From Rubellimicrobium mesophilum DSM 19309 (lineage in GTDB: Bacteria; Pseudomonadota; Alphaproteobacteria; Rhodobacterales; Rhodobacteraceae): a stretch of 55,692 bases of DNA. Positions 28,653 through 37,086 of the stretch are shown piece after piece; position 1 is the stretch's first letter, and each line of letters begins with the position of its first letter. A model generated the notes under the pieces. The model was not told the origin of the DNA. It ran no database searches and saw nothing but the letters and a program-made list of their open reading frames with translations. The stretch lies in NCBI RefSeq assembly GCF_000600335.2, contig NZ_KK088568.1, positions 1 through 55,692 on the forward strand. Reading direction: 5' to 3'. Position numbers and translations under genes: made by a program.

Positions 28653-29513
28653 ATGAGAGACCGGATCGACCCCCTGATCGAGGAACGCGCGCCGTGGCTG
28701 GCCAGCGGGTCGCCGCTCGTGAAGCCCGCGCGGAGGATCCTCGACAAGGCGCTCTCCTACGAGAAGACGGTCGCCATCGGCGAGAGCTTCGAGAACAAGA
28801 CGACCGCCCAGCTCATGGGCGAGCTGGGCGAGCTGCTCGCCCGCGAGGTCACGGTCGCGGGGCTCCACAACATCCCCCGGCAAGGGCCCGCGATGATCGT
28901 CGCGAACCACCCGACCGGCATCGCGGATGGGATCGTGCTCTGGCACATCCTGTCGCCGATCCGGCCCGACCTCTACTTCTACGCCAACCGCGACATCCTG
29001 CGCGTGTTGCCGCAGATGGCCGATTCCATCGCCCCCGTCGAATGGCGGCTCGAGAAGCGCAGCCACGCCAAGACGCGCGAGACGATGGCCTACACCAAGC
29101 AGGCGGTCGAGGATGGGCGGCTCGGCGTGATCTTCCCCTCCGGGCGGCTTGCCAAGCGCGAAGGCTTGCGCCTGCACGAGCGCCCCTGGATGGCCTCGGC
29201 CGCCATGCTCGCGCGGAAGTTCGAGCTGCCGGTGATCCCGGTCAACATCCGGGCGCGCAACTCGGTGCTCTTCTACCTCTTCGACCTGATCCATCCCACG
29301 CTGCGGGACATCACGCTCTTCCACGAGATGCTGAACAAGGCCAAGCAGCCCTATGTCGTGACCGTGGGCGAGGAGATCTCGCCCGCCTCGCTGCCCGCCT
29401 CCTCCGAGGACGGGATCGAGTTGCTGCGCAAGGCCACGCTCGCGCTCGGCGGGCGCGAGGACCAGACGGTCAGCATGCTCTCCGCGACGCGGAAGCCCGC
29501 CCTGCGGTTCTGA
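28653..29513 (+). CDS. Lysophospholipid acyltransferase family protein (PlsC-like)
   Basis: A 286-residue acyltransferase-like protein. The active-site region is NHPTGIADGIVLWH, where His and Asp are separated by five residues instead of the four of classical HX4D; the second motif is FPSGRLAKREG in place of FPEGTRS. This variant pattern suggests an unusual acceptor or acyl donor. There is no N-terminal membrane helix, though FYLFDLIHPTLRDITLF may be membrane-associated. ATG 28653 is chosen as the nearest to the conserved RDRIDPLIEERAPWL; in-frame GTGs occur just upstream (28641), with no better ribosome site. It stands alone between pepN and the convergent transglycosylase genes. Confidence 0.72.
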   Translation: MRDRIDPLIEERAPWLASGSPLVKPARRILDKALSYEKTVAIGESFENKTTAQLMGELGELLAREVTVAGLHNIPRQGPAMIVANHPTGIADGIVLWHILSPIRPDLYFYANRDILRVLPQMADSIAPVEWRLEKRSHAKTRETMAYTKQAVEDGRLGVIFPSGRLAKREGLRLHERPWMASAAMLARKFELPVIPVNIRARNSVLFYLFDLIHPTLRDITLFHEMLNKAKQPYVVTVGEEISPASLPASSEDGIELLRKATLALGGREDQTVSMLSATRKPALRF

Positions 29514-29523
29514 GACGAAAAAG

Positions 29524-29551
29524 GCCCGGGAGCTCTCGCGAACCCCCGGGC
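29524..29551 (-). terminator. Intrinsic terminator for the lytic transglycosylase pair
   Basis: GCCCGGG (29524-29530) and CCCGGGC (29545-29551) form a stem with a 14-base loop. On the minus strand it is followed at once by CTTTTTCG, a T5 tract, as expected for termination of the gene ending at 29583. Confidence 0.75.
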
Positions 29552-29582
29552 AGGCCGGCGACCGTGGGACGGGTCGGCCGGG

Positions 29583-30500
29583 CTACGGACTCGTTTCCAG
29601 GAAGGCCATGGCCATGGGAATGCCGAGGTCGCCGTGCGGGATCTCCGCCGAGGCGACCATGGTCTCCGGGATCTCGGATTCGGGTCGGGCCACCGGGCGA
29701 AGCGAGGCCATGACCGCGGTGGTCTTCTCGCAGTAGCTCTGCTGGCTCACCCAGTCGCGCATCTGCTCGCGCAGATTGGGATTGGACATGGGGCCCCAGT
29801 CGGCGGCGATCCCCTCGTCCCCCGCCGAGACCACGCCGTCGCGCGTCACGGTACGCGACATGATGCGGATCGCGCATTGCAGGTTGGCCACGCCGTCGCG
29901 AAGCTCCGCCGCCGTGGTCGCGTCGCAGCCGTAGAGCCGCGCCGTCGAGGGCGTGATCTGCAGGAGGCCTTGCCAGGCGCCGCCGCCGCCTTGGGCCTGC
30001 GGGTTGAAGTTGCTCTCGAAGCGGGCGAGCGCCGAGACGGTGCCGACCCAGAAGGCGGCGCGCAGGTGGGCCGGGTTGTCTTCGTAGCCGGGGCACCAGC
30101 CGTCGATATCGGCGGGAACGAGGTCGGTGAGGTCGCGGGGCGCCTCCTCGATGGCCTTCATGGCGGCGACGCTCCAGGCCTCACCCTGGGCCTTGCCGTC
30201 CCAGCGCGCCTCGGCGGTGAAGACCGGGCGTGCTTCGGGGCGGAGGGCGGCGCCGGTCTGGACGGCGATCTCGACGGGGATGCTGGCCAGGGCGCGCATT
30301 TGGGGGCGGAGGGGCGCGTCGGCCATCGGCTGCGCCGGCGCTACGGAGACTCGGAGCGCTGCAGCGGTCTGGACCGCGGACGATGGAACCGGCGCCCCGG
30401 GCGGCATTGGGGCCAGCGGCTCGGCAGAAGCCGCCAGCCCCGCGATCACGGCGAAGCGTCCCCCCAGGGTCCAACGTGCCACGTGCAGCGCGTTCAACAT
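29583..30500 (-). CDS. Lytic transglycosylase SLT-domain protein (paralogue A)
   Basis: A 305-residue secreted or membrane-anchored muramidase-like protein. A hydrophobic N-terminal segment (FAVIAGLAASAEPLA) suggests Sec export. Residues 60-130 are Ala/Pro-rich, and the SLT domain follows: ALARFESNFNPQAQGGGGAWQGLLQITPSTARLYGCDA, with Glu of RFES as the presumed catalytic acid, then [33 protein letters not shown] and WVSQQSYC. It is in tandem with a shorter paralogue 85 bases upstream. The last about 45 residues after SYC are an extra tail absent from the paralogue. Confidence 0.83.
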   Translation of the reverse strand: MLNALHVARWTLGGRFAVIAGLAASAEPLAPMPPGAPVPSSAVQTAAALRVSVAPAQPMADAPLRPQMRALASIPVEIAVQTGAALRPEARPVFTAEARWDGKAQGEAWSVAAMKAIEEAPRDLTDLVPADIDGWCPGYEDNPAHLRAAFWVGTVSALARFESNFNPQAQGGGGAWQGLLQITPSTARLYGCDATTAAELRDGVANLQCAIRIMSRTVTRDGVVSAGDEGIAADWGPMSNPNLREQMRDWVSQQSYCEKTTAVMASLRPVARPESEIPETMVASAEIPHGDLGIPMAMAFLETSP

Positions 30501-30585
30501 GACTCACGTCCTCCGATTCGCCAAACAGGTATTTTCCTCACGCTTTCAGAGACTTGGACGCCAAGCCTCACCTCACGTGGAAACG

Positions 30586-31215
30586 TCACCCCTGGCAGTA
30601 GCTCTGGCTTGACACCCATTGGGCCATCTGCTGGCGCTTCTCCGCCGAGGCGAAAGGTCCCCAGTCGGCCGCGAATCCCCCGCCCCCGGCCGCCACGACG
30701 CCGTCCCGCGTCACCGTCCGCGACGCGATCTGCACCGCGCATTGCAGGTTGGCGGCGCCGTCCGTCAGCTCCTGCCCCGAGTCCGCGGCGCAGCCATAGC
30801 TCTGGGCGGTGCCGGGGGAGATCTGGACGAGACCGAACCACTGCCCGCCACCGCCGACGGCCCGGGGGTTCCAGGTGCTCTCGAAGCGGGCCAGCGCCGA
30901 GAGCAGGCCCGCCCAGAAGGCCGCACGCTCCTCCGGCTCGGCCTGCACGTAGTGGGGGCACCAGGTCCCGATGTCGCCAGGAACCTCGGAGAGCAGCGCG
31001 GCCCCCTGCGACCTGAGGGCCTCGAGCGTCGCTTCGGTCCACTGGTCGGTGTGAGGGCCCTGGTGATCCCAGGCCATGACCGGAAGCGCTTCCGGGACGA
31101 CCGCCTCCACCTGAGATTGCGGGGCGCAGGCGCCGAGAGCGGCAAGCATCAGGAACGGAATCGCCGCGCCGAGCGTTGCAGTCTTGATACGGGATGTCTT
31201 TTCTTGGTCTTGCAT
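30586..31215 (-). CDS. Lytic transglycosylase SLT-domain lipoprotein (paralogue B)
   Basis: A 209-residue lipoprotein-type transglycosylase. The signal ends LMLAALGAC, a lipobox with Cys about residue 30. The SLT core matches its neighbour almost segment by segment: [76 protein letters not shown] and WVSSQSYC. Catalytic Glu in RFES is kept. Two adjacent paralogues, one lipidated and one with an added tail, suggest a recent tandem duplication with specialisation. The start codon lies inside a small inverted repeat (CTTGC-N6-GCAAG, 31209-31224). Confidence 0.83.
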   Translation of the reverse strand: MQDQEKTSRIKTATLGAAIPFLMLAALGACAPQSQVEAVVPEALPVMAWDHQGPHTDQWTEATLEALRSQGAALLSEVPGDIGTWCPHYVQAEPEERAAFWAGLLSALARFESTWNPRAVGGGGQWFGLVQISPGTAQSYGCAADSGQELTDGAANLQCAVQIASRTVTRDGVVAAGGGGFAADWGPFASAEKRQQMAQWVSSQSYCQG

Positions 31216-31433
31216 GGACGCAAGACGAAGCGGGCCCGGACGCGCGCGTAAACCTGCAAAGTTCCAGACCCCCCGTTCTGGGCGGAATCCGGCGGATTCA
31301 CGCGGGCGTGATAAGCGGAGAGTCGCCGGTCAAGCGAGGCATCGGTCGAAACCTGGGGACAGGTCGTCCTTCTTGCGGAATTCGGCGCATCCTCCTAGGA
31401 CCGCAGCCGAATCCCCGAACGGAGACCCTGGCC

Positions 31434-32939
31434 ATGCTCGATCTGTCCGTCCCGGCGCCCAAGCCCAAGGTCATCGAGGGGGTCACGGGCCCCTGGGAAC
31501 TGGTCATCGGCCTCGAGGTCCATGCCCAGATCGCCACCGCCGCCAAGCTCTTCTCCGGCGCCTCGACCGCCGTTGGCGCCGAGCCCAACAGCCAGGTGAG
31601 CTTCATCGACGCCGGGATGCCGGGGATGCTGCCGGTGGTGAACGAAGGCTGCATCGCCCAGGCGGTGCGGACGGGGCTGGGGCTGAAGGCGAGGATCAAC
31701 CTCGTCTCGGCCTTCGACCGGAAGAACTACTTCTACCCGGACCTGCCGCAGGGCTATCAGATCAGCCAGCTCTACCACCCTCTCGTGGGCGAGGGGGAGG
31801 TGCTGGTCGAGGTCGGCGGCGGCGTGCGCCGCGTGCGGATCGAGCGCATCCACGTCGAGCAGGATGCCGGCAAGTCGATCCACGACATGGACCCGACCAT
31901 GTCCTTCGTGGACCTGAACCGCACGGGCGTCGCACTGATGGAGATCGTGAGCCGCCCCGACATCCGGGGACCGGAGGAGGCGGCCGCCTACGTGTCGAAG
32001 CTCCGCCAGATCATGCGCTATCTCGGCACCTGCGACGGCGACATGCAGCATGGGAACCTGCGGGCGGACGTGAACGTCTCGGTCTGCAGGCCCGGCACCT
32101 ACGAGCGCTTCCTCGAAGGCGACGCCTCGGGGCTCGGGACGCGCTGCGAGATCAAGAACATGAACTCGCTGCGCTTCATCCAGCAGGCCATCGACCACGA
32201 GGCGCGGCGCCAGATCGCCATCCTCGAGGACGGGGGCAAGGTCGTGCAGGAGACGCGGCTCTACGATCCCGAGAAGGGCGAGACGCGGTCGATGCGCTCC
32301 AAGGAGGAGGCGCACGACTACCGCTACTTCCCCGACCCCGACCTCCTGCCGCTGGAGATCGAGCAAGCCTGGGTGGATGACCTCGCGGCGAGCCTGCCGG
32401 AGCTGCCGGACGAGAAGAAGACGCGCTTCGTGCGCGACTTCGGGCTGTCGGACTACGATGCCTCGGTGCTCACGGCGGACACCGAGGACGCGGTCTTCTT
32501 CGAGGCAGTGGCGCAGGGCCGAGACGGCAAGCAGGCGGCGAACTGGGTCATCAACGACCTGTTCGGGCGCCTGAAGAAGGAGGGCCATGCCCTTGCGGAA
32601 AGCCCGGTTTCCCCGCAGCAGCTCGGCGGCATCATCGACCTGATCGCGAGCGGCGACATCTCGGGCAAGATCGCCAAGGACCTGTTCGAGATCGTCTACA
32701 CCGAGGGCGGCGACCCGCGCGGGATCGTGGAATCGCGCGGGATGCGGCAGGTCACGGACACCGGCGCCATCGAGGCGGCGGTGGACGAGGTGATCGCCGC
32801 GAACCCGGCTCAGGTCGAGAAGGCCAGGGCGAACCCCAAGCTTGCCGGGTGGTTCGTGGGCCAGGTGATGAAGGCGACCGGCGGCAAGGCCAATCCGGCG
32901 GCCGTGAACGCGCTGGTGAACGCCAAGCTGGGCCTCTGA
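31434..32939 (+). CDS. gatB: Aspartyl/glutamyl-tRNA(Asn/Gln) amidotransferase subunit B
   Basis: A 501-residue GatB, the subunit that phosphorylates and amidates mischarged Glu-tRNA(Gln)/Asp-tRNA(Asn). Conserved features: [13 protein letters not shown] at the start, the signature [33 protein letters not shown], and the C-terminal YqeY-like helical domain from about residue 355. ATG 31434 follows CGGAGA. gatA and gatC are not in the window, so the subunits are dispersed as in many alphaproteobacteria. The 218 bases upstream, shared with the divergent transglycosylase, hold no obvious operator beyond the small inverted repeat at 31209-31224. Confidence 0.96.
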   Translation: MLDLSVPAPKPKVIEGVTGPWELVIGLEVHAQIATAAKLFSGASTAVGAEPNSQVSFIDAGMPGMLPVVNEGCIAQAVRTGLGLKARINLVSAFDRKNYFYPDLPQGYQISQLYHPLVGEGEVLVEVGGGVRRVRIERIHVEQDAGKSIHDMDPTMSFVDLNRTGVALMEIVSRPDIRGPEEAAAYVSKLRQIMRYLGTCDGDMQHGNLRADVNVSVCRPGTYERFLEGDASGLGTRCEIKNMNSLRFIQQAIDHEARRQIAILEDGGKVVQETRLYDPEKGETRSMRSKEEAHDYRYFPDPDLLPLEIEQAWVDDLAASLPELPDEKKTRFVRDFGLSDYDASVLTADTEDAVFFEAVAQGRDGKQAANWVINDLFGRLKKEGHALAESPVSPQQLGGIIDLIASGDISGKIAKDLFEIVYTEGGDPRGIVESRGMRQVTDTGAIEAAVDEVIAANPAQVEKARANPKLAGWFVGQVMKATGGKANPAAVNALVNAKLGL

Positions 32940-32998
32940 AACCGGTGGACGGGCGCCCCGGTTCGGTTATCCTTCGAGCCGAGCCAGGGGGTCCGTCC

Positions 32999-33550
32999 AT
33001 GTCGTCCCATGAATACCGCGTCGTTCCGGCGCCCCGCCGGGGGGTGAAGGCCAAGGGCGCGCGCCGGCCCGAGGACCGCTTCGCCCGCGCTGTCGAGGCC
33101 GAGATGAACCGCATGGCCTCCGAGGGCTGGGAGTTCGTGCGCTCCGACACCCTGCCGTGCGAGCAGAGGTCCGGGTGGTTCAGCCGGCCCGCGACGGTGT
33201 TCCAGACCCTCCTCGTCTTCCGCCGGCCGCTGGGCGAGGCCGGGGTCCAGGCGCCGCGCGCCGCCATGCCGCCCCCCGTGACGCTCGCTCCGGCGGCCTC
33301 GGTGACCACGCCTCCTCCGGCGGCCCCGGCGGCGAGCCGCTTCACGCCGCTTCCCACCTCCCCGAACGCGGCGAACGTGCCGGCCCCTGCCGTCCCGCTG
33401 CCCCCGGCCCCGACGCTGACCCTGGTCGGCGACCGGGGAGTGCCGGCCGAGCCTCCGCTCCCCCGGCACCCCTTCCTCGACGACCTGTCCCAGGCCCTGG
33501 GCGAGTCCCTGTCCCGTCCCGACTCCGAATCGCGACGGGCGGTGGAGTAG
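32999..33550 (+). CDS. DUF4177 domain protein
   Basis: A 183-residue protein. Residues 1-75 (HEYRVVPAPRRGVKAKG...DRFARAVEAEMNRMASEGWEFVRSDTLPCEQRSGW...VFQTLLVFRR) match the small DUF4177 alpha/beta domain. The rest is a Pro/Ala-rich disordered tail ending in a short helix (HPFLDDLSQALGESL). No enzymatic motif or signal peptide. It begins 59 bases after gatB and may be co-transcribed; it converges with bolA three bases away. Function unknown. Confidence 0.72.
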   Translation: MSSHEYRVVPAPRRGVKAKGARRPEDRFARAVEAEMNRMASEGWEFVRSDTLPCEQRSGWFSRPATVFQTLLVFRRPLGEAGVQAPRAAMPPPVTLAPAASVTTPPPAAPAASRFTPLPTSPNAANVPAPAVPLPPAPTLTLVGDRGVPAEPPLPRHPFLDDLSQALGESLSRPDSESRRAVE

Positions 33551-33553
33551 CGC

Positions 33554-33811
33554 TCAGGCCCCGACCTCCAGAGCCAGCGCGTGGATGCGCCCGATGATCT
33601 CGGGCCCCAGCGCCGCGTGGACCGCCCGGTGCCTTTGGACCCGCGACAGATTCGCGAGGGCCGGCGCGTCGATGCGGATGCGCCAATGCGTCTCGCCCCC
33701 TTCACGCCAGCCCGCGTGACCCCTATGTCCCTCGCTCTCGTCCAGCACATCGAGACGCGACGGCTGGAACGCCGACTCGAGTCGCTGGCGGATTTCGTCC
33801 GCAATGCTCAT
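33554..33811 (-). CDS. bolA: BolA family protein
   Basis: An 85-residue BolA-type protein. SIADEIRQRLESAFQPSRLDVLDESEGHRGHAGW holds the family core with the His-rich loop, and SRVQRHRAVHAALGPEII the conserved His in the C-terminal half. BolA proteins pair with monothiol glutaredoxins in Fe-S handling or act as regulators. In this family of bacteria bolA typically lies next to a J-domain gene and cobS/cobT, as here (divergent, 91 bases). Confidence 0.92.
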   Translation of the reverse strand: MSIADEIRQRLESAFQPSRLDVLDESEGHRGHAGWREGGETHWRIRIDAPALANLSRVQRHRAVHAALGPEIIGRIHALALEVGA

Positions 33812-33902
33812 CTTTTTGACCCCTGCCCCCTTCTATCCGGCGTCCCGATGACTAAACTCGCGCGTCCGGAACGGAAAGATCGGTACTGCGAGGCCCTGCT
33901 TG

Positions 33903-34535
33903 ATGGTCAAGAACGATCCCTTCGGCTTCGACATGTCGGTGTCGAGCTCCAAGAAGAAGAACCCGCGCGGCCGGCGCGGCATGACCGGGGCGTCGGAGAC
34001 CTCGACCCGGGTCTGCGATCATGCCGGCTGCCAGGAGCGGGGCGCCTTCCGCGCGCCCAAGTCGCCCGACTCGCTCGACGACTATTGGTGGTTCTGCAAG
34101 GACCACGTCCGCGAGTACAATCTGAAGTGGAACTTCTTCCAGGGCGTGACCGAGCAGGAGTTCCTCGACCAGGTCCAGAGCGACCGCGTCTGGGGCCGCG
34201 ACACCAAGCCCTTCGGCAAGCGCAGCGACGAGCAGCGCGCCTGGGCCCGTCTGGGCGTGGACGACCCGCACCAGGTCCTGGGCGAGAATGCGACCCGCAA
34301 CCCCGGGGTCAACGCCGGCACCCGGCGGCTGCCTCCGACCGAGCGGCGCGCCTGCGAGATCCTCGACGTGCGCGACACCGCGACCAAGCCGGAGATCCGC
34401 AAGGCCTACAAGGCCTTGGTCAAGGTCCTTCACCCGGACATGAACGGCGGCGACCGGTCGCAGGAGGAGCAGTTGGCCGAGGTCGTCTGGGCCTGGGACC
34501 AGATCAAGGACAGCCGCAACTTCAAGGACCAGTGA
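33903..34535 (+). CDS. J-domain (DnaJ-like) protein
   Basis: A 210-residue protein with an atypical layout: a middle cysteine/His segment (RVCDHAGCQERG and WWFCKDHVREYNLKWNFF) and a C-terminal J domain at residues 145-205 with the HPD motif in KALVKVLHPDMNGGD. It is not a full DnaJ; the J domain at the C-terminus suggests a specialised Hsp70 co-chaperone. ATG 33903 is preferred over the adjacent TTG at 33900. The usual neighbours cobS and cobT lie downstream but separated from it here by about 3.7 kb of other genes. Confidence 0.87.
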   Translation: MVKNDPFGFDMSVSSSKKKNPRGRRGMTGASETSTRVCDHAGCQERGAFRAPKSPDSLDDYWWFCKDHVREYNLKWNFFQGVTEQEFLDQVQSDRVWGRDTKPFGKRSDEQRAWARLGVDDPHQVLGENATRNPGVNAGTRRLPPTERRACEILDVRDTATKPEIRKAYKALVKVLHPDMNGGDRSQEEQLAEVVWAWDQIKDSRNFKDQ

Positions 34536-34715
34536 AGGGAGGGAAGCGTCGGCGGCACTCGCGCCGCGGACGCCGTCCAACCCGTCACTCGTGATCCTGC
34601 CCCGTCGGGCCCGCAGCCAGACCTTCCGTGCGCATCGTGGTCCGAGGCCCTTCCAGCGGGCCCGAACGCCTGCGGCGCAGGTATCGGGACGAGCCGCTCA
34701 GGCTTCCTTGCCGTC

Positions 34716-35399
34716 TCAGAGGCCCGTGAGCGGTCCAAGGGCCACGACGGGCCCGGTAGCCTGCCCGGTCGGCGAGCCGCCCAGTGGCTCCACCGAGAGC
34801 GCGAGCGCGTTGTCCCGGAACTGCCGCGCGAGATCGGCGCTGACCTCGATCACGCCCGCCTCGTCGCGGGGCAGCACGCCCAGCGAGACCGTGCTGCTGT
34901 CCGGCGAGCGGACGAGCCAGAGCTCGAGGTCCTTCCCGTCCGGCACCGCGCCCGCGACCCGCTGGACCCGGAGCTCGCGGCTGTCCTCGTCGAAGCTGGC
35001 CTCCACCACCAGCGAGCCGTCCTCGGCCGCGATGCGGGCGGCATAATCGGGTGCGCCCCGTCCGAGGAAGGCGGGGTCGATGGCCCAGAGCGCCAGACCG
35101 GCCGCCACGAGGCCGCCCAGCAGGACCGGCCAGAGGCTCCAGCGCCGTCGCGGTGGGGCCTCGTCCCCGAAGAGCCGTTGCCGGATCATCCCCTCCAGGG
35201 CGCGGGGGGGCTGGATGGCGGGGATGTCGTCGGTCAGCGAGGCGAGATCGTGCTCCCAGCGGTCCACCAGCTCGCGGAAGGCCGGATCGACGGCCAGCCG
35301 CTCCTCCACCAACCCGCGCTCCTGCGGGGTGAGGAGGTCCAGGACGTATTCCGCCGCGATAGCGATGTCGTCGTCGTAGTCGAGGCTCCAGCCGCTCAT
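34716..35399 (-). CDS. Anti-sigma factor, RskA type
   Basis: A 227-residue single-pass membrane protein. The cytoplasmic N-terminal part (residues 1-95: AIAAEYVLDLLTPQERGLVEERLAVDPAFRELVDRWEHDLASL) has the zinc-free anti-sigma helices, one membrane segment (WPVLLGGLVAAGLALWAI) follows, and the periplasmic C-terminal domain matches RskA (DGKDLELWLVRSPDSSTVSLGVLPRDEAGVIEV). ATG 35399 overlaps the sigma factor stop by four bases. It should hold the upstream-encoded ECF sigma factor inactive until a periplasmic signal triggers release. The 180 bases after its stop contain no further gene. Confidence 0.87.
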   Translation of the reverse strand: MSGWSLDYDDDIAIAAEYVLDLLTPQERGLVEERLAVDPAFRELVDRWEHDLASLTDDIPAIQPPRALEGMIRQRLFGDEAPPRRRWSLWPVLLGGLVAAGLALWAIDPAFLGRGAPDYAARIAAEDGSLVVEASFDEDSRELRVQRVAGAVPDGKDLELWLVRSPDSSTVSLGVLPRDEAGVIEVSADLARQFRDNALALSVEPLGGSPTGQATGPVVALGPLTGL

Positions 35400-35941
35400 G
35401 ACCCGAGGCACTCCCGCAGCCTGAGGAGACCCCGGCGGAGCCAGGTGCGGATGGTGTTGAGCGGCACGTCGTAGCGCGCCGCGAGCTCGGCATAGGCCTC
35501 GCCCTGCAGGTAGCAGCGCCGGATCGCGTCGGCCCGGGCGGGGTCGAGCGTCCCGAGGCAATCCCCGATGCGGGCGCGGATCGAGGAGGCCACCGCCGCC
35601 TCCTCGGGCGTGTCGCCGCCGTCGGCGACCTCGGCCACCTCGTCGATGGGGGCGGCCTGCTGGCTGCGGCGGGCGCGAAGCCGGTCGATGGCATGGTTGC
35701 GGGCGACGGTGATGAGCCAGGTCATGGGGCTGAGCCCGTTCGACCTGTACCGCCCCGCATTGTGCCACAACTTCACGAAGATCTCCTGGAGGGCGTCCTC
35801 GGCCTCGGCCCTGTCGTCCAAGACACGCAGGGCGATGCCGAAGAGTTTCGCCGAGGTCGCGGCGTAGAGCGACGCCAACGCCGACCGGTCCCCCATCGCC
35901 ATGCGGGCGATCATCCCCTCGATCTCGTTCAGGCTGGCCAT
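35396..35941 (-). CDS. ECF sigma factor
   Basis: A 181-residue sigma-70 family ECF factor. Region 2 shows ALRVLDDRAEAEDALQEIFVKLWHNAGRY and NGLSPMTWLITVARNHAIDRLR; region 4 shows GEAYAELAARYDVPLNTIRTWLRRGLLRLRECL. ATG 35941 is used; the purine run AAGGGGGGG precedes it. It overlaps the anti-sigma gene by four bases. This pairing with an RskA-like anti-sigma is the SigK-type arrangement. A candidate autoregulated promoter was looked for in the 97 bases upstream, but none could be assigned. Confidence 0.9.
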   Translation of the reverse strand: MASLNEIEGMIARMAMGDRSALASLYAATSAKLFGIALRVLDDRAEAEDALQEIFVKLWHNAGRYRSNGLSPMTWLITVARNHAIDRLRARRSQQAAPIDEVAEVADGGDTPEEAAVASSIRARIGDCLGTLDPARADAIRRCYLQGEAYAELAARYDVPLNTIRTWLRRGLLRLRECLGS

Positions 35942-36038
35942 GTCCCCCCCTTGGACGGCAGATTGCCCCAAGCGAGCAGAATGGCAACGTTTCTTTCGAC
36001 GTGGCGGGCCCTTACCGCGACCTGCCTGCCACGGCCCG

Positions 36039-36956
36039 TCAGGATTCCCCGGCCGGGGTGCCCTCGCCCCGCAGCCGGGGACGGAGGTCGCGGAAGCGCA
36101 GCGCGGCGAGTCGGACGAAGGCCTCGATGCGGGGCACCTTCCTCCGCTCGGGCGTGGTGAGGAGCCAGATCGCCGTGGTCATCTCCGGCGGCGGGGGGAA
36201 GCATCGCAGCAGCATCGGCTCGGCGTCGGCGTGGAAGCAGGGCAGGCAGCCGACCCCGATCCCCGCCCGCAGGACGCCCGTCAGGTTGGAGACCGTGTTC
36301 GAGCGCCCGGCCACCTGCGCCGGGTCCGCATGGGACATGAACCAGAGGTCCCCCGGCCTTTCGCCCACCGGCCCGGTGAAGGCCACGACCGCATGGGCTC
36401 GCACCGCCTCGATGCTCTCGGGCATCCCGTGCGTCGCCGCGTAGGCGCGGCTGCAATAGACGGCCCAGGCCACGTCGGCGAGCTTGCGAGCCACGAGCCT
36501 TTCGTCGTCGGGGGCCACCATCGCCCGGAAGGCCAGGTCCGCCTCTCCCGCCGCGAGGTCCACGAAACCCTCGGAGGAGTCGTATTCGATCCGCACCTCC
36601 GGGTGCTCGCGCCGGAACTCGGCCACGATCGGGGCGACGAGATGGCTGAAGACCACCTCGGCCGCGCTCACCCGGATCGTGCCTTGGAGGCTCCGCCCCA
36701 GCACCTCGGCCCGACGCGACAGCGCCTCGGCCGCCTCGCGCATCGGCTGGGCCGCCTCGCACAGGGCCTGCCCCTGCTCCGTGAGCCGGTGACCCCGCGT
36801 CGTCCGGTCGAAGAGGCGGAGCCCGAGACAGCGTTCCAGCACCTCCATGCGGCGCGCGACGGTGGTCTGGTTCAGCCCGAGGTCCTGCGCCGCGGCGCGT
36901 GTCGATCCGCTGCGGGCCACCGTGAGGAAGAGCCGGACGTCGTTCCAGTCGAACAT
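36039..36956 (-). CDS. LysR family transcriptional regulator
   Basis: A 305-residue LysR regulator. The N-terminal winged helix is MFDWNDVRLFLTVARSGSTRAAAQDLGLNQTTVARRMEVLERCLGLRLFDRTTRGHRLTEQG, followed by the long linker helix and the substrate-binding domain (residues 92-290). It is divergent from the sulfotransferase gene; the 130-base gap carries an inverted repeat (36965-36978) close to its own start. By the usual LysR layout it may control the sulfotransferase and itself. Confidence 0.9.
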   Translation of the reverse strand: MFDWNDVRLFLTVARSGSTRAAAQDLGLNQTTVARRMEVLERCLGLRLFDRTTRGHRLTEQGQALCEAAQPMREAAEALSRRAEVLGRSLQGTIRVSAAEVVFSHLVAPIVAEFRREHPEVRIEYDSSEGFVDLAAGEADLAFRAMVAPDDERLVARKLADVAWAVYCSRAYAATHGMPESIEAVRAHAVVAFTGPVGERPGDLWFMSHADPAQVAGRSNTVSNLTGVLRAGIGVGCLPCFHADAEPMLLRCFPPPPEMTTAIWLLTTPERRKVPRIEAFVRLAALRFRDLRPRLRGEGTPAGES

Positions 36957-36964
36957 GGCGGCTT

Positions 36965-36978
36965 CTGCGAATTTGCAG
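36965..36978. promoter_or_regulatory. Candidate LysR operator
   Basis: CTGCGAATTTGCAG: a 14-base inverted repeat with six of seven pairs matched, located nine bases upstream of the LysR start codon in the divergent gap with the sulfotransferase gene. It fits the T-N11-A style of LysR boxes (T at 36966, A at 36977). Confidence 0.45.
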
Positions 36979-37000
36979 CACGGCTCAGCGTTACCGCGAA

Positions 37001-37029
37001 TTCCCGATCCGGCAAGGGTGCGTCATAAT
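37001..37029 (+). promoter_or_regulatory. Possible promoter of the sulfotransferase gene
   Basis: CATAAT at 37024-37029 is a good -10 element; TTCCCG at 37001-37006, 17 bases away, is a weak -35, as expected for an activator-dependent promoter. Downstream, GTCCGAC (37037-37043) and GTCGGAC (37061-37067) form a 5'-UTR hairpin before the GGAG ribosome site. Confidence 0.4.
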
Positions 37030-37086
37030 GCCTCGCGTCCGACCACGCCGTTTTTCCAGGGTCGGACCATCATTTTGGAGAGACCC

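Noticed and set aside
35942..36038. ECF autoregulatory promoter upstream of the sigma gene
   Set aside because: Only a partial GAAAGAAACGTT-like pattern was seen, and it does not fit a known consensus well enough to assign.
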